Shown here one piece after another: positions 4,967-5,288 of a DNA stretch of 5,288 nt. The notes under the pieces were generated by a model. It had not been told where the DNA came from and searched no databases. It was given only the letters and a program-made list of their open reading frames with translations. The stretch's first letter is position 1, and each line of letters begins with the position of its first letter. The position numbers and the translations under genes were made by a program. Origin of the DNA: an uncultured Bacilli bacterium (GTDB lineage: Bacteria > Bacillota_I > Bacilli_A > RF39 > UBA660); NCBI GenBank assembly GCA_947623845.1, contig CANQHM010000062.1:1-5288 (forward strand), given 5' to 3'.

Positions 4967-5272
4967 ATGCCTAAACAAAAAAGAAGAGCCAAGAAAAAAG
5001 TTCTAGGTTTAGCATGTCTTTTTTTAGTATTACTTGGTTATTTAGTAGTTAGTGTATTTAATGATTGGGTAACAATATTTAAGAATAAGAATGAAAAAGT
5101 AGTACTTGCGAATAAATATGATAATTTATTAGAAGATGAAGAAAAGTTAAAAAGTGAATTAAATAAATTACAAGATCCGGAATATGTAACAAGATATATT
5201 AGAGAAAAGTATTTGTATTCTAAAGATGGCGAGATAATTATTAGAATACCTAGTGAAGAAGAAAATGAATAA
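4967..5272 (+). CDS. divIC: Septum formation initiator DivIC (FtsB family)
   Basis: DivIC is a bitopic membrane protein that forms a complex with FtsL and DivIB at the division septum and helps activate septal peptidoglycan synthesis. The 101-residue product has a basic cytoplasmic N-terminus (MPKQKRRAKKK), one membrane segment (about 12-31), an extracytoplasmic coiled coil (about 37-69) and the family signature LQDPEYVTRYIREKYLYSKD (68-87), then GEIIIRIP. The length is typical. The ATG at 4967 follows GGGGTGAT (4954-4961); an ATG five bases earlier (4962) is in another frame and would give only 14 codons. Its place after yabP-yabQ matches B. subtilis. Confidence 0.96.
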   Translation: MPKQKRRAKKKVLGLACLFLVLLGYLVVSVFNDWVTIFKNKNEKVVLANKYDNLLEDEEKLKSELNKLQDPEYVTRYIREKYLYSKDGEIIIRIPSEEENE

Positions 5273-5288
5273 AACTACCAAACTTAAA
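5265..5288 (+). CDS. Possible start of the next gene, truncated by window end
   Basis: An ATG at 5265 overlaps the divIC stop by 8 bases and stays open to the window edge, reading MNKTTKLK. Purine-rich sequence (GAAGAAG, 5255-5261) lies upstream as a poor ribosome site. Eight codons cannot identify it; it may be chance. Confidence 0.25.

Noticed and set aside
1..5288. CRISPR array, insertion sequence, tRNA, rRNA or riboswitch
   Set aside because: No spaced direct repeats, transposase, cloverleaf, or long structured leader was found; all gaps between genes are shorter than about 125 bases.

Overview
The window is AT-rich, reads entirely on the + strand, and uses Shine-Dalgarno sites of the GGAG and GGTGAT types. 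Its gene content (yabG, veg, spoVG, yabP, yabQ, divIC downstream of rsmA) points to a low-GC, endospore-forming Firmicute. The very compact layout and the divergent 3D-domain protein would fit an uncultured gut Bacilli lineage, but the exact order cannot be fixed from this sequence alone.

Layout. Bases 1-531 hold the 3' part of a membrane-anchored or secreted 3D-domain protein, in the position that yabE occupies in Bacillus subtilis. It ends in a hairpin terminator that covers its own stop codon. rsmA (560-1309) follows, again closed by a hairpin over its stop codon. A strong sigma-A-type promoter (1355-1384), flanked by inverted repeats, then drives a 468-residue secreted coiled-coil protein of unknown function (1433-2839). 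This gene sits between rsmA and yabG, which are neighbours in B. subtilis, and it ends in a good terminator (2859-2895).

The rest is a condensed version of the Bacillus ksgA-to-divIC region. yabG (spore-coat protease) overlaps veg by 4 bases. A separate promoter with a strong ribosome site serves spoVG, which ends in a clean terminator. yabP and yabQ form a coupled pair overlapping by one base. divIC has its own near-consensus sigma-A promoter, whose -35 box contains the yabQ stop codon. Many genes that lie between these in Bacillus (for example sspF, purR, glmU, prs, pth, mfd, spoVT) are absent here.

How the genes fit together: YabG matures coat proteins, YabP and YabQ act during spore envelope and cortex formation, SpoVG is a nucleic-acid-binding regulator, and DivIC is a septum protein needed in growing cells. 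The separate divIC promoter would keep division independent of the sporulation unit. The least explained element is the secreted coiled-coil protein. Its -10 region shares an exact 13-base block with the region upstream of yabG. I found no convincing wholly new system; this protein and its control region are the best candidates for novelty.
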